Source of the DNA: Sipunculus nudus
Lineage: Eukaryota > Annelida > Sipuncula > Golfingiida > Sipunculidae
Assembly: GCA_026874595.1 (NCBI GenBank)
Contig: JAPPUL010000069.1
Coordinates: 1,118,001-1,182,000 of the forward strand
Reading direction: 5' to 3'
DNA: 64,000 nucleotides
Each line of letters begins with the position of its first letter. Position 1 is the stretch's first letter. Shown here piece by piece: positions 36,034 through 45,094 of the stretch. Position numbers and translations under genes: made by a program. The notes beneath the pieces are model-generated. The model was not told the DNA's origin. It did not search any database and worked only from the letters and a program-made list of their open reading frames with translations.

Positions 36034-36810
36034 GTCTATATCCAGATATATAGGGCAGTGATCAGAACCCATAACCGATGAGCAATAATCCACATCTTTT
36101 ACTTTATCGACTAAATCTTTTGTTATAAAAAAGTAATCTATGCGCCATCCTATATTTCGCTCTCGTGCTCTTGTAACATATGACCACCAACTATATGTAT
36201 CTTTTTTGTTTGGATTTTTGTGTCTCCATATGTCAATATAATCATGTTCCACTAAACGCGAAATCCATGCTCGCTCCTCTTTAGTAAAACCAATAGAATG
36301 TTCATTTTGGTCAGGCCGTGCAATATCTATTCTTGTGTGTACTATATTAAAGTCGCCGCATATTATTAAGCTTTTACCTTTCTTTTTAAGTTTTTCAATA
36401 TGTTCTAAAAAGGCTTCATAAAACAAAAGCTTATATGATAACATCTGAGTACCATCCGCTTTAGCACCACCATTTGGGAAATATATATTTAAAAGATGGA
36501 ACTTCTCAAACTCAAGTTCTATAATCCTGCCATCAGGCACATATATATCAGGTATATCATAAAATGTATAATTTATACTTAAAGCCTCTTGCTTGGAATA
36601 TATGCTTGTACCGGCATAACCTGGCCTTGTTCCATTATGATAATATAGTTTAAAGCCCTTAATTTCTTTAATATCATCACTTAGCTTGTCTTCTAACGCT
36701 TTTGGCTCCTGAAGACATACGATATCAGCATCTATACTAAAAAACCATTCAAAAAAACCTTTCTTTACTATTGCCCGAATCCCATTAACATTCCACGAGT
36801 ATATTTTCAC
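36028..36810 (-). CDS. xth: exodeoxyribonuclease III (AP endonuclease, Exo III/Xth type)
   Basis: Xth repairs abasic sites and 3' damage in DNA. The 260 residues contain the full EEP-nuclease set: MKIYSWNVNGIRA start, CLQEPKA with the metal Glu (34), GYAGTSIYSK, PNGGA, GDFNIVHTRIDIARP, the WWSYVTRARERNIGWRIDYFF segment and the catalytic GSDHCPIYL. Length is standard. Its stop overlaps the end of oppC2 by six bases, convergently, and panE lies 15 bases upstream on the same strand. Confidence 0.95.
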   Translation of the reverse strand: MKIYSWNVNGIRAIVKKGFFEWFFSIDADIVCLQEPKALEDKLSDDIKEIKGFKLYYHNGTRPGYAGTSIYSKQEALSINYTFYDIPDIYVPDGRIIELEFEKFHLLNIYFPNGGAKADGTQMLSYKLLFYEAFLEHIEKLKKKGKSLIICGDFNIVHTRIDIARPDQNEHSIGFTKEERAWISRLVEHDYIDIWRHKNPNKKDTYSWWSYVTRARERNIGWRIDYFFITKDLVDKVKDVDYCSSVMGSDHCPIYLDIDL

Positions 36811-36825
36811 CTTATAAATCCTTTT

Positions 36826-37773
36826 TTATATAGCGCTTATATTTGTTTTAGTTTTAGTTTGGTCTAATAATATATTTATGATTTTGTAACAGTAGCTGTT
36901 TATAGGAGAGTTTATACCATGCTTTTTTGCCTTGAGAAGAAGATCGCCAAGTATTGCATCAAGCTCTAATGGTCTATTATTTAAATAATCTTGTAACATT
37001 GATGTTTTAAAGCCGTATAAATGTTTTGGCAAGTCAAGTTGCTTCTCTATGAAATTATCACTTATGCTATATCCATATTGCCTTGCAATAAGTGCTGTCT
37101 CATTCATCGAACCACGCAGAAGTGAAAGTCCATACTCGCTTTTTATAAGCTGGCCAAGTTCCTTTTTCGTTATAGTCGAAAGTGGATTATATGCCGCATT
37201 CCATACAAGTTTCCCCCATTTAAGATGCATTATATCCTCAGATGAATATGTCTCTATACCAGATTCTTTTAATATGTTATACAAGTTTTTAACAAGTTCA
37301 GCGTTTTTACCTTTTTCATAAGAACCAAGTTGAAAACGGCCGCCACCCATATGATTTACCGTATTGTCATCTGTTTTTCTAACTCCTACAAATGCGCTTG
37401 CGGGAATGAGTTTATCTTTTGCTATGTAATTAAGAAGTAAATCCTCACTTGATACGCCATTTTGTGTTGTCATAAAGAATGACTTTTCAAAAATTTTCTT
37501 TGGCAGCTTAGAAAGTAAACCCTCAACGTCATAACTCTTTGTAGCAAGTATTACCAAATCATAATCAGGATCAGAGGGCAAAGCCTCGATAACAAAGGCC
37601 TTAACAGAAAAAGATTCAATAATGCTACTCTCAACTTTAATGCCAGAAGTCTTTATCATGTCATAACTATCGCCTCTGCTAAAAAAGGTTATTTTAGCTT
37701 TTTTACTATATCGTGCAATATGGCCTCCGAAAAATAATCCTATTGCTCCAGTCCCAATTAATAATATATTCAT
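36826..37773 (-). CDS. panE: 2-dehydropantoate 2-reductase
   Basis: PanE (KPR) reduces ketopantoate to pantoate with NADPH, in pantothenate synthesis, upstream of CoaBC, also in this window. NADPH motif GTGAIGLFFGGHIAR at the N-terminus; central TQNGVSSEDLLL; the catalytic Lys in HLKWGKLVWNAAYNPLSTI (about 190); C-terminal TSMLQDYLNNRPLELDAILGDLL with the conserved Glu. 315 residues is standard. There are no other pan genes next to it; the block xth-panE-ispF is on one strand with short gaps (15 and 53 bases). Confidence 0.93.
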   Translation of the reverse strand: MNILLIGTGAIGLFFGGHIARYSKKAKITFFSRGDSYDMIKTSGIKVESSIIESFSVKAFVIEALPSDPDYDLVILATKSYDVEGLLSKLPKKIFEKSFFMTTQNGVSSEDLLLNYIAKDKLIPASAFVGVRKTDDNTVNHMGGGRFQLGSYEKGKNAELVKNLYNILKESGIETYSSEDIMHLKWGKLVWNAAYNPLSTITKKELGQLIKSEYGLSLLRGSMNETALIARQYGYSISDNFIEKQLDLPKHLYGFKTSMLQDYLNNRPLELDAILGDLLLKAKKHGINSPINSYCYKIINILLDQTKTKTNISAI

Positions 37774-37826
37774 AAACGTTATCCTTAAACTGTGCTTTAA
37801 AAGCTCCTATAAAATAAACCCATAAA

Positions 37827-38306
37827 CTATTTTCTTATAAGGCATGTGCAAAATACTCCAATTCCCTCTCCCCTGCCTATAAAGCCTAACTGCTCAGTTG
37901 TCGTTGCTTTAATGCTTATTCTATCTTTTGTAATTTCAAGGGCTTTGGCTATATTATCTTTCATTTCGTTAATATAATTACTAAGCTTTGGTTTTTCACA
38001 TAATATTGTTGTATCGACATTAAGTATCTTGTATCCCCGTTTTTGAACCAGAGCGTATGAATGTTTAAGTAGCTTTATACTTGAGATTCCTTTATATTTA
38101 GGGTCGGTGTCGGGATAATGTTTACCTATATCTCCAAGCGAGAGTGTTCCAAGAATGCTATCAGACAAGGCATGTAGTAAGACATCAGCATCTGAGTGTC
38201 CTACAAGCCCTTTGTCATAAGGGACTTCAACACCACCAAGTATAAACTTTTCTCCTTCTCTTAAAATATGAACGTCAAAACCATTGCCAACTCTTATATC
38301 ATTCAA
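37827..38306 (-). CDS. ispF: 2-C-methyl-D-erythritol 2,4-cyclodiphosphate synthase
   Basis: IspF cyclises CDP-ME 2-phosphate in the MEP isoprenoid pathway. Zn ligands are visible in GNGFDVHI (Asp and His), GHSDADVLLHAL (His); ATTTEQLGFIGRGEGIGVF is the C-terminal signature. Substrate-side DIGKHYPDTDPKYKG is intact. 159 residues is the full trimeric subunit length. The presence indicates the MEP route, not mevalonate (Borrelia uses mevalonate). Confidence 0.96.
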   Translation of the reverse strand: MNDIRVGNGFDVHILREGEKFILGGVEVPYDKGLVGHSDADVLLHALSDSILGTLSLGDIGKHYPDTDPKYKGISSIKLLKHSYALVQKRGYKILNVDTTILCEKPKLSNYINEMKDNIAKALEITKDRISIKATTTEQLGFIGRGEGIGVFCTCLIRK

Positions 38307-38465
38307 AAGCCGCTACCTTAAATAATACATTTAAAATAAAGATATAAAATGTATGCCAATAAGTATATTAAGATATTCTTTAATCGCTATATAGTTTTTT
38401 TAGTTTTCGGAGGACTTGTATAAATTTATTTTGCTTATTTATAGCAAAACGTATGTTTAACTTAT

Positions 38466-38519
38466 ATTACAAACTAAGTATTACAAACTAAGTATTACAA
38501 ACTAAGTATTACAAACTAA
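38466..38519. repeat. 14-bp tandem repeat, about 3.9 copies
   Basis: attacaaactaagt is repeated exactly three times (38466-38507), followed by a 12-base partial copy, in the 264-base gap before the GH57 gene. There are no spacers. The rest of this gap (38307-38465, 38520-38570) is AT-rich with no feature I can support. Confidence 0.95.
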
Positions 38520-38570
38520 AAACGTTTAATATAGGCTTATGCACTAAAGCCATTTTAAGATTAAGTTATT

Positions 38571-41105
38571 ATGAAATATCTTTGTATACATTCACATTTT
38601 TATCAGCCGCCGCGGGAAAACCCATGGCTTTCCTCTATACAGTATCAGTCCTCAGCACATCCTTATCATGATTGGAATGAACGTATAAATGCACAGTGTT
38701 ATAAACCTAATGCCTACTCAAGGTTAATGACAAAAGACAATAAGATTAAAAAGATAATTAACAATTATTTATATATGAGCTTTAACTTTGGTCCCACATT
38801 GCTTTCATGGCTTGCGGATAAGGATATAAAGACATATAATAAGATATTGGAAGCGGATAAGATAAGTTTGGATCTTTATAACGGACATGGTAATGCAATA
38901 GCGCAATGCTATAATCATATAATAATGCCGTTGGCGTCGCTAAAAGATAAGGTAGTGCAGGTTTTATGGGGGATTGAGGATTTTGTATATCGTTTTGGGC
39001 GTTATCCTGAGGGCATGTGGTTACCCGAGACGGCAGTAGATAATGAAAGTCTTTTAGTATTGGCGGATTATGATATAAAATATGTAATACTATCCCCTTA
39101 TCAGGCAAAGGCATTTAGAGGTCTTAATAAAGCTGGGTCTAAAGAAGGGGAGGGGGAATGGATATCGGTTGAGGGAGGAGTTATAGATCCTTCGAGGGCG
39201 TATCGGTATAAGATATTGGATAGGGAAGGAGGAGTTACAGATAAGCATATAGACATCTTTTTTTATGATGGAAGGATATCAAAAAGCATAGCCTTTGATG
39301 GACTGCTTAAGGACGGCTCAAAGCTTTCCAAACGCTTACTTGAAGGGTATTCTAATGAGCGAGAGCATCCGCAGCTTTTAAACGTTGCAACAGATGGCGA
39401 GACATATGGGCATCATTTTGAATTTGGGCAGATGTGTTTAAGCTTTGCGTTAATGGATCTTAAAGAGCGTCATGGAGTTGAGCTAACAAATTATGGAAAT
39501 TATCTTAGAAAGCATCCGCCTGAGTATGAAGTATTTTTATATGAGAATACGTCCTGGAGTTGTTTTCATGGGATAGGGAGGTGGCAATCTGATTGTGGAT
39601 GTAAGATAACAGATAATGCGGGATGGACACAGGAGTGGCGATTACATTTGCGGGAGAGTTTAGATTTTTTAAAGGGGGAGTCAGACAAGCTATACGAGAG
39701 GAGTTTAAGCAGTTATGTAGAAGAGGTATGGGAAGCACAGAAGGGGTATATAGGTGTTATATTGGGCAAGGAGGGGGGGGGTGAATATATAAAGAGGGTA
39801 TCTAAAAAGGATTTAACAGATTTGGAGGTAGTAAAGTGTCTAAAGCTTCTTGAGATGTCAAGAGAGAGCTTACTGATGTTTACAAGCTGCGGCTGGTTTT
39901 TCGATGACATATCGGGTATAGAGACACTGCAAATATTAAAGCACGCCTGTTGTGTAATAGAGTATGCGAAAGAGTTTGGAGCGAGTGGTCTTGAGGGTGA
40001 ATTTCTTAAACTGCTTGACATGGCAAAAAGCAATGTGACAAAACATGGGAGTGGAAGGGATATATATGTAAATGAGGTAAAAAAGAGCATAGTAAGCCAA
40101 GAGGCTATTGTGGCCTATCACGGGCTTTTGCGGGTGGTTAAGGAGGGTGAGGGTGCTTTGGGCTTGGCTATTATATTATATAATCAAAAGCTTATATACA
40201 AAGATTATTATGAGGCTTTATATTCATTTAATGATGAAAAGCTACATATAGTACTAGGTTTTGTGGGAGCAGAAGCACAAAAGACATTAGAGACGAATGA
40301 ATATATATATATAGTGTTAAAGCGCGGGCAGGGTTTAAGTTGCTGGGTATGTGCTGGTAATGATTTTGGATATGTAAAGGGGGAGGTTCTAAGGTTATTG
40401 AGGGAGGGGTTATATTCGAGCTTAGAGAGTCTATTAAGGGAAGAATTTGGGTGTAGGCGGTATGGACTTAATGTTTTACAAATAGGTGATGTAGATGTAT
40501 TTGATGGATTAGTAGATATAGGATTAGTAGAGGAGGCTTATGAGAGGTTTTATAAGACTAATAAGGAGCTATTAGATATATATATAGGAGGAGGTTTTAA
40601 GATAGATGGTCTTTTAAAAGATATTTATGGATATGAGCTTAGGAAGCGTCTTAGTGTTTTAATAGAAGGTTTTATATTGGATAAAGAAGATATAGAGAAT
40701 GAGGGTGAATTTAGTGAAGGGAGTTTATCTTTATTGGTTAAAGATGTAGATAATATATTTGATGCTATGGAATCATTTGGGAAGGAGGACAAAAGTTGTG
40801 CTATAAAGCTTTTAGAAGGAGAGGTATTAAAAGGTTTGAATGAGGTTTTACAAAGAGGGATAAATATAGATATAAGTAAACTAAAGAAGATATATTATAT
40901 TTTAGATTTGGGGATAAGGTCAAAGTTCAGCTTAAATACATGGGCAATACAAAATAAATATATAGAAGTATTAGAAGGGCTAGAATGGGGTTCTGATTTG
41001 GGATGTGCAGGAGAAGATAGAGAGATAGTAAAAGAGCTATTTAAGGGGATTGGGAAACGGTTGAATTTTACAGAAGAATATATAATAAGCTTGCAAAAGG
41101 ATTAG
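38571..41105 (+). CDS. glycoside hydrolase family 57 / DUF3536 protein
   Basis: The 844 residues start HSHFYQPPRENPW, followed by HPYHDWNERINAQCY, NNYLYMSFNFGPTLLSWL, GHGNAIAQCYNHIIMPLA, RYPEGMWLPETAVDNESLLVLADYDI (the catalytic-nucleophile-type Glu near residue 153), ATDGETYGHHFEFG near 274-287 (second acidic residue). This is the N-terminal GH57 plus DUF3536 architecture, thought to act on alpha-glucans in the cytoplasm. No signal peptide. From about residue 400 it continues with the helical DUF3536 part. A run of nine G in the coding strand (39773-39781) lies near residue 401, a slippage-prone spot that would truncate the C-terminal half. Confidence 0.92.
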   Translation: MKYLCIHSHFYQPPRENPWLSSIQYQSSAHPYHDWNERINAQCYKPNAYSRLMTKDNKIKKIINNYLYMSFNFGPTLLSWLADKDIKTYNKILEADKISLDLYNGHGNAIAQCYNHIIMPLASLKDKVVQVLWGIEDFVYRFGRYPEGMWLPETAVDNESLLVLADYDIKYVILSPYQAKAFRGLNKAGSKEGEGEWISVEGGVIDPSRAYRYKILDREGGVTDKHIDIFFYDGRISKSIAFDGLLKDGSKLSKRLLEGYSNEREHPQLLNVATDGETYGHHFEFGQMCLSFALMDLKERHGVELTNYGNYLRKHPPEYEVFLYENTSWSCFHGIGRWQSDCGCKITDNAGWTQEWRLHLRESLDFLKGESDKLYERSLSSYVEEVWEAQKGYIGVILGKEGGGEYIKRVSKKDLTDLEVVKCLKLLEMSRESLLMFTSCGWFFDDISGIETLQILKHACCVIEYAKEFGASGLEGEFLKLLDMAKSNVTKHGSGRDIYVNEVKKSIVSQEAIVAYHGLLRVVKEGEGALGLAIILYNQKLIYKDYYEALYSFNDEKLHIVLGFVGAEAQKTLETNEYIYIVLKRGQGLSCWVCAGNDFGYVKGEVLRLLREGLYSSLESLLREEFGCRRYGLNVLQIGDVDVFDGLVDIGLVEEAYERFYKTNKELLDIYIGGGFKIDGLLKDIYGYELRKRLSVLIEGFILDKEDIENEGEFSEGSLSLLVKDVDNIFDAMESFGKEDKSCAIKLLEGEVLKGLNEVLQRGINIDISKLKKIYYILDLGIRSKFSLNTWAIQNKYIEVLEGLEWGSDLGCAGEDREIVKELFKGIGKRLNFTEEYIISLQKD
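39773..39781 (+). repeat. nine-G homopolymer inside the GH57 gene
   Basis: The coding strand reads gag-ggg-ggg-ggt, an uninterrupted run of nine G, exceptional in such AT-rich DNA. Insertion or loss of one G would shift the frame near residue 401. This resembles phase-variation tracts. Confidence 0.9.
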
Positions 41106-41168
41106 AATATATTATACTATAGAGCTAAAGTTAAACAATATATAGGATATAAAAAGGATATAAATATA

Positions 41169-41594
41169 ATGGTTGAGAGGACATTATCGATAATAAAGCC
41201 AGATGCAGTACGTTCAAAAAAGACAGGCAAGATAATAACAATGTATGAAGAGCATGGTTTTTCAATATTGGGACAAAAAAAGCTTTTGTTGAACAGAGAA
41301 GAAGCTATGGTGTTTTATGCAGAACATAAGGACAGACCATTTTTTGAAGAGCTTGTAGAGTTTATGATATCAGGGCCTATAGTAGTCCAAGTGCTTGAGA
41401 AGGAAAGTGCAATTAAGTCAAACCGTGAACTAATGGGAGCAACAGATCCAAAAGAAGCAAAAGAGGGGACAATAAGAAAGTTATATGCAAATAACAAGGG
41501 AGAGAATGCGGTACATGGTTCTGACACTTTAAGTAGTGCGGCGCGTGAGATATCGTATTTTTTCAGTGAATCTGAATTATTGAAAGCGGAGTAA
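41169..41594 (+). CDS. ndk: nucleoside diphosphate kinase
   Basis: Ndk balances nucleoside triphosphates via a phosphohistidine. The 141 residues are complete: [15 protein letters not shown]-x-x-H-K-D-R-P-F-F ([16 protein letters not shown]), [18 protein letters not shown], and [20 protein letters not shown] with the active His. Followed after five bases by a small gene on the same strand, so a joint transcript is likely. Confidence 0.97.
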   Translation: MVERTLSIIKPDAVRSKKTGKIITMYEEHGFSILGQKKLLLNREEAMVFYAEHKDRPFFEELVEFMISGPIVVQVLEKESAIKSNRELMGATDPKEAKEGTIRKLYANNKGENAVHGSDTLSSAAREISYFFSESELLKAE

Positions 41595-41598
41595 TATT

Positions 41599-41814
41599 AT
41601 GAATAAGATAAAGACATTAATAACAAAGTCCCACGGGATAATAAGATCAGAAATAAATAATGATCTACAAAAGACGAATCCTTTGGCAAGTCGGGGGATA
41701 TATCTTGTTGAACTTGGCAGTGGAGTTATAAGGGGCTACGATACATATAAATATGCATTTGATGAGGTTAGTGGAGATATTGTTAGAAAAGAGAATTTCG
41801 TAGACGATGAATAA
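41599..41814 (+). CDS. small uncharacterised protein, 71 residues
   Basis: GGAG lies about 9 bases before the ATG, which starts within five bases of ndk's end. The product (MNKIKTLITKSHGIIRSEIN...NFVDDE) is hydrophilic, with a likely beta pair (GIYLVELGSGVIRGYDTYKYAFDE). No family is recognised and there is no signal or membrane segment. Probably a real small cytoplasmic protein because of its RBS and spacing. Confidence 0.6.
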   Translation: MNKIKTLITKSHGIIRSEINNDLQKTNPLASRGIYLVELGSGVIRGYDTYKYAFDEVSGDIVRKENFVDDE

Positions 41815-41858
41815 ACATTAAAAGACTAATAATCAGAAGAATAAATGTCCTATAAATT

Positions 41859-41904
41859 GTCTTAAAATATTACAGTGTCTTAAAATAAGACACAGGTTGT
41901 CTTG
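41859..41904. promoter_or_regulatory. repeated TGTCTT elements with an inner palindrome
   Basis: tgtcttaaaata is repeated at 41859 and 41876, and tgtcttga at 41898. The second copy is half of a perfect palindrome gtgtctta-aaa-taagacac (41875-41893). It lies 150 bases before the small membrane-protein gene at 42055. A multi-site operator is possible. Confidence 0.4.
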
Positions 41905-42054
41905 AAAAGCGATACAAATCATACAAAGCCAATCATTAAAACCTTTTGTAGAAGTCAGATATAAATATAATATAGTTTTAAAGTAGTTGGTACTTCTTTT
42001 GCATATATAATCGAGTTAGAATTACGATTATATATTAAAGTATAAGGAGTCTAT

Positions 42055-42219
42055 ATGAGCAGTAAAGCTATTAAGATATCATTAATAATATCAATTTCCT
42101 TATTTATCTTAAATTTATTATTTGTTAGCTATATTAAAAGTACAATTGATGAGAAAGTAGTTTTTCCACTATCGTTTAAAGAGTTTGTGGTTAAGACAGT
42201 AAATACATTTGATATATAA
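42055..42219 (+). CDS. small single-span membrane protein, 54 residues
   Basis: ATG with AAGGAG 6-8 bases upstream opens a 54-codon frame: MSSKAIKISL, then a strongly hydrophobic span (IISISLFILNLLFVSYI) and a short hydrophilic/aromatic tail ending TFDI. It ends three bases from convergent lon. No family is known to me. The RBS and typical inside-positive beginning support it. Confidence 0.55.
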   Translation: MSSKAIKISLIISISLFILNLLFVSYIKSTIDEKVVFPLSFKEFVVKTVNTFDI

Positions 42220-42222
42220 GTA

Positions 42223-44631
42223 TTAATCAAATATTAATTTTATAACCTCATCTAAAGTTTTAACAAGATGGAAGTGCAGGTTTTCTTTAACAGAGGAGCT
42301 AATCTGCTCAAGGTCTTTAATATTATCTTTGGGGCAGATAACTTCTTTTAATTTATTTCTCTTAGCAGCAATAATCTTTTCTTTTAGGCCGCCGATAGGC
42401 AAAACATACCCAGTTAAAGTTAATTCACCAGTCATGCCGATTTTAGGTTTAGTAGGTTTATTAAATACTAAAGATAAAATACTACATGCGATGGTAATGC
42501 CAGCAGAGGGTCCGTCTTTGGGAGTTGCACCTTCTGGGACATGTATGTGTATGGATGAGTTTTTGAAGAAGTTCTTATGAGCCTCATAATTTGTTATAAT
42601 CTTGCTAACGTGGCTGTATGCAATGGATGCACTTTCGGTCATCACATTCCCAAGTTGCCCAGTTAGTGTAAATGGTTTGGAATTTTCTTTTTGAGTCTTA
42701 ATCGTTTCAACAAATATAACGCTTCCGCCTGAAGGAGTCCAGGCAAGCCCTGTGGCAACACCAATAGTTTTATTTTTGAAAAAAACTTCTTCACTGTATA
42801 AAGCATTCCCAAGATATTTCTTTACAAGGGCTTTAGATATTTGTTTGTCATACTGCTTCTCACGTGCAATTAGGGATGCAATTTTACGACATATCTTCTC
42901 AAGTGCTCTGTCTAAGTTTCTAACACCGGCATCCCGTGCATAAGAGTTTATAATATAGGTGTAAGCACTTTTGGTTAGTTTCACTTGATTTTTATTAAGG
43001 CCGTGTTTTTCAAGTTGCCTAGGCAATAAATATCTTTTAGCTATCTCGTATTTTTCCTCTTCGATGTAACCGGCAAGACGTATTATTTCCATTCTGTCTA
43101 TTAATGGTTTAGGGATGGTGTCTATCGTGTTTGCCGTTGTTATAAATAGTATCGAGGAAAGATCATATGGCAAGTCTATATAATAATCTAAAAACTCTTT
43201 ATTTTGTTCAGGGTCAAGGACCTCAAGCAAAGCGCTTGCAGGGTCTGATTGGAAGCTATAACTTAACTTATCAATCTCATCTAACATAAAAACAGGATTT
43301 GATGACTTTACGTATTTTAAGCCCTGAAGTATTTTACCCGGCATAGCGCCTATATACGTACGCCTGTGTCCCTTTATCTCGGCCTCATCTCTCATGCCCC
43401 CAAGAGAAAAACGATAAAACTTTCTTTTAAGAGCACGTGCAATAGACTTTCCAAGAGAAGTTTTCCCAACGCCCGGTGGCCCAAGTAAACATATAATTGA
43501 GCCGCCGACAGTATCACCTTTTAGCTTTCTAACAGCAAGGAATTCAAGTATACGGTCTTTAACGTCTTCCAATCCGAAGTGGTCCTGATTTAGAATATTC
43601 TGAGCTTGTTTTAGGTTGTTATAATCTTTAGTATAAATGCCCCAAGGTAGGGCTAAGATTGTGTCTATATAATTCTTGGTTATAGTATATTCTGCTGAAT
43701 GAGGGTCTATAGCTTTAAACTTTTCAATTTCTTTATTTAGAACTTCTTTTATTTCGTCATTAAATTTTAGTTTTCTAATACGTTTTTGTATAGATTTAAG
43801 CTCAACGTTTTGCGGGCTTTCATCAATGCCTAATTCTTGTTTTATTGCTTTTAATTGTTCTTTTAGGAAAAACTCCCGTTGTTTTTTGTCGATTACCGTA
43901 TTAATTTGCTTTTGAATGTTAATCTGAAGCTCAAGTAGTTTAACTTCCTTGTCAAGATAACGCAATACTTTGTTAAGACGCTTTTTAACATCAAGCTCCT
44001 CAAGGATTTCTTGATATTCTGTTCTCTTTAGCTTAATAGCGGTAATAGCAAAGTCGCCTATATTAGAAGGCTCATCCACATTAGCAAGTGTTAGTTTTAA
44101 TTGTTCAAGTAAAAGAGGATTATTTTCGGATAAAAGTCTTAACTGAGAAAGGATAGAGCGAGTATACGCTTTAATCTCTTCTTTAGTTTCGGTTTCCTTA
44201 CTAGGTTCTGGATATTCAACAAAAGCCATAAGTCTAAAAGGTTCTTTTGAAGTAAATTTCTTTACCCTAAACCGTTTTAAGCTGTTAACAAGTATATTGA
44301 CACTGCCATTTGGAAGGTTTATTTTTTTAGCTATTTTGACAACAGTGCCGACAGTATAAAGGTGCTCAGGGTTTATTTCCTTCGAAGCCTCATCTTTAAC
44401 TAAAAGTAATCCTACAAAATCCATACTCTGCTCTAAATTATTAATAGCATCAATAAGGCGTGGTTCAGAGATTAAAATAGGAGTCATTATACCTGGGAAT
44501 ATAGGATTATCAAAGATAGGGATAATAAAAAGGTGGCTTGGAATTACTTTATCAATAGAGATAAGTAAATTATTATCAGATTCATTAGTAGATTCTGGGT
44601 TGTGATTCTTAGAGTTATCGTTTTTAGGCAT
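42223..44631 (-). CDS. lon: ATP-dependent protease Lon
   Basis: Lon degrades damaged and regulatory proteins in the cytoplasm. The 802 residues show the LON N-domain (LFIIPIFDNPIFPGIMTPI), helical linker (KKQREFFLKEQLKAIKQELG), AAA domain with Walker A GPPGVGKTS near 384, YIGAMPGKIL, Walker B FMLDEIDKL, and the protease domain: SLAWTPSGG-like segment (GLAWTPSGGSVIFVE), catalytic Ser in PKDGPSAGIT near 707 and Lys in GGLKEKIIAAKRN near 747. The first ~30 residues are an N-rich extension (NDNSKNHNPESTNESDNN). Confidence 0.96.
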   Translation of the reverse strand: MPKNDNSKNHNPESTNESDNNLLISIDKVIPSHLFIIPIFDNPIFPGIMTPILISEPRLIDAINNLEQSMDFVGLLLVKDEASKEINPEHLYTVGTVVKIAKKINLPNGSVNILVNSLKRFRVKKFTSKEPFRLMAFVEYPEPSKETETKEEIKAYTRSILSQLRLLSENNPLLLEQLKLTLANVDEPSNIGDFAITAIKLKRTEYQEILEELDVKKRLNKVLRYLDKEVKLLELQINIQKQINTVIDKKQREFFLKEQLKAIKQELGIDESPQNVELKSIQKRIRKLKFNDEIKEVLNKEIEKFKAIDPHSAEYTITKNYIDTILALPWGIYTKDYNNLKQAQNILNQDHFGLEDVKDRILEFLAVRKLKGDTVGGSIICLLGPPGVGKTSLGKSIARALKRKFYRFSLGGMRDEAEIKGHRRTYIGAMPGKILQGLKYVKSSNPVFMLDEIDKLSYSFQSDPASALLEVLDPEQNKEFLDYYIDLPYDLSSILFITTANTIDTIPKPLIDRMEIIRLAGYIEEEKYEIAKRYLLPRQLEKHGLNKNQVKLTKSAYTYIINSYARDAGVRNLDRALEKICRKIASLIAREKQYDKQISKALVKKYLGNALYSEEVFFKNKTIGVATGLAWTPSGGSVIFVETIKTQKENSKPFTLTGQLGNVMTESASIAYSHVSKIITNYEAHKNFFKNSSIHIHVPEGATPKDGPSAGITIACSILSLVFNKPTKPKIGMTGELTLTGYVLPIGGLKEKIIAAKRNKLKEVICPKDNIKDLEQISSSVKENLHFHLVKTLDEVIKLIFD

Positions 44632-44832
44632 ATTAAGTACTCATTATTAAAAAGGGCTATTAAACTATATCTTTAGTTATGTGTAATTATTATATATTAA
44701 ATAAAAAAAGTATACAGTAGCCGGCAACATATCATAAATAAGATACTTTTGAATGTATAATGAGGCAATGCATTTTTACAATAGAACTTTAATAAATAAT
44801 TATCTACTTAAAACTTATATTTATGATATATT

Positions 44833-45051
44833 ATGAAAAAGAAATTATATCTATACGCAATAGTAATAGGGCTTAGCCTTCTGGCAATAGTAGTTATAAA
44901 TCAGTTACTAATATATATAATGCCAAAAGAGCTTCCGGCAAGTGAACAATTTCTGTGGTTCTCCAGATGGAGTTCTTCATTATCGTTTGTAAGCGTCCTT
45001 TTAATAATAGCAATAATCTATCGTTATATAAGTAGTAAAAAGGGGAGCTAG
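44833..45051 (+). CDS. small membrane protein, 72 residues (uncertain)
   Basis: The frame (MKKKLYLYAIVIGLSLLAIVVINQLLIYIM...ISSKKGS) predicts two membrane helices with lysine at both ends, i.e. a hairpin with both ends inside. It is 41 bases ahead of recF on the same strand. The ribosome binding site is weak, so I hold it at moderate confidence; the region could be an ordinary spacer. Confidence 0.45.
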   Translation: MKKKLYLYAIVIGLSLLAIVVINQLLIYIMPKELPASEQFLWFSRWSSSLSFVSVLLIIAIIYRYISSKKGS

Positions 45052-45094
45052 GTTTATCTTCCTGCAAATAAATAGCCTTATAATCTGAATATTG

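Noticed and set aside
38466-38519. Array resembling a CRISPR
   Set aside because: 14-bp repeats are directly adjacent with no spacers and no cas genes nearby; it is a simple tandem repeat.
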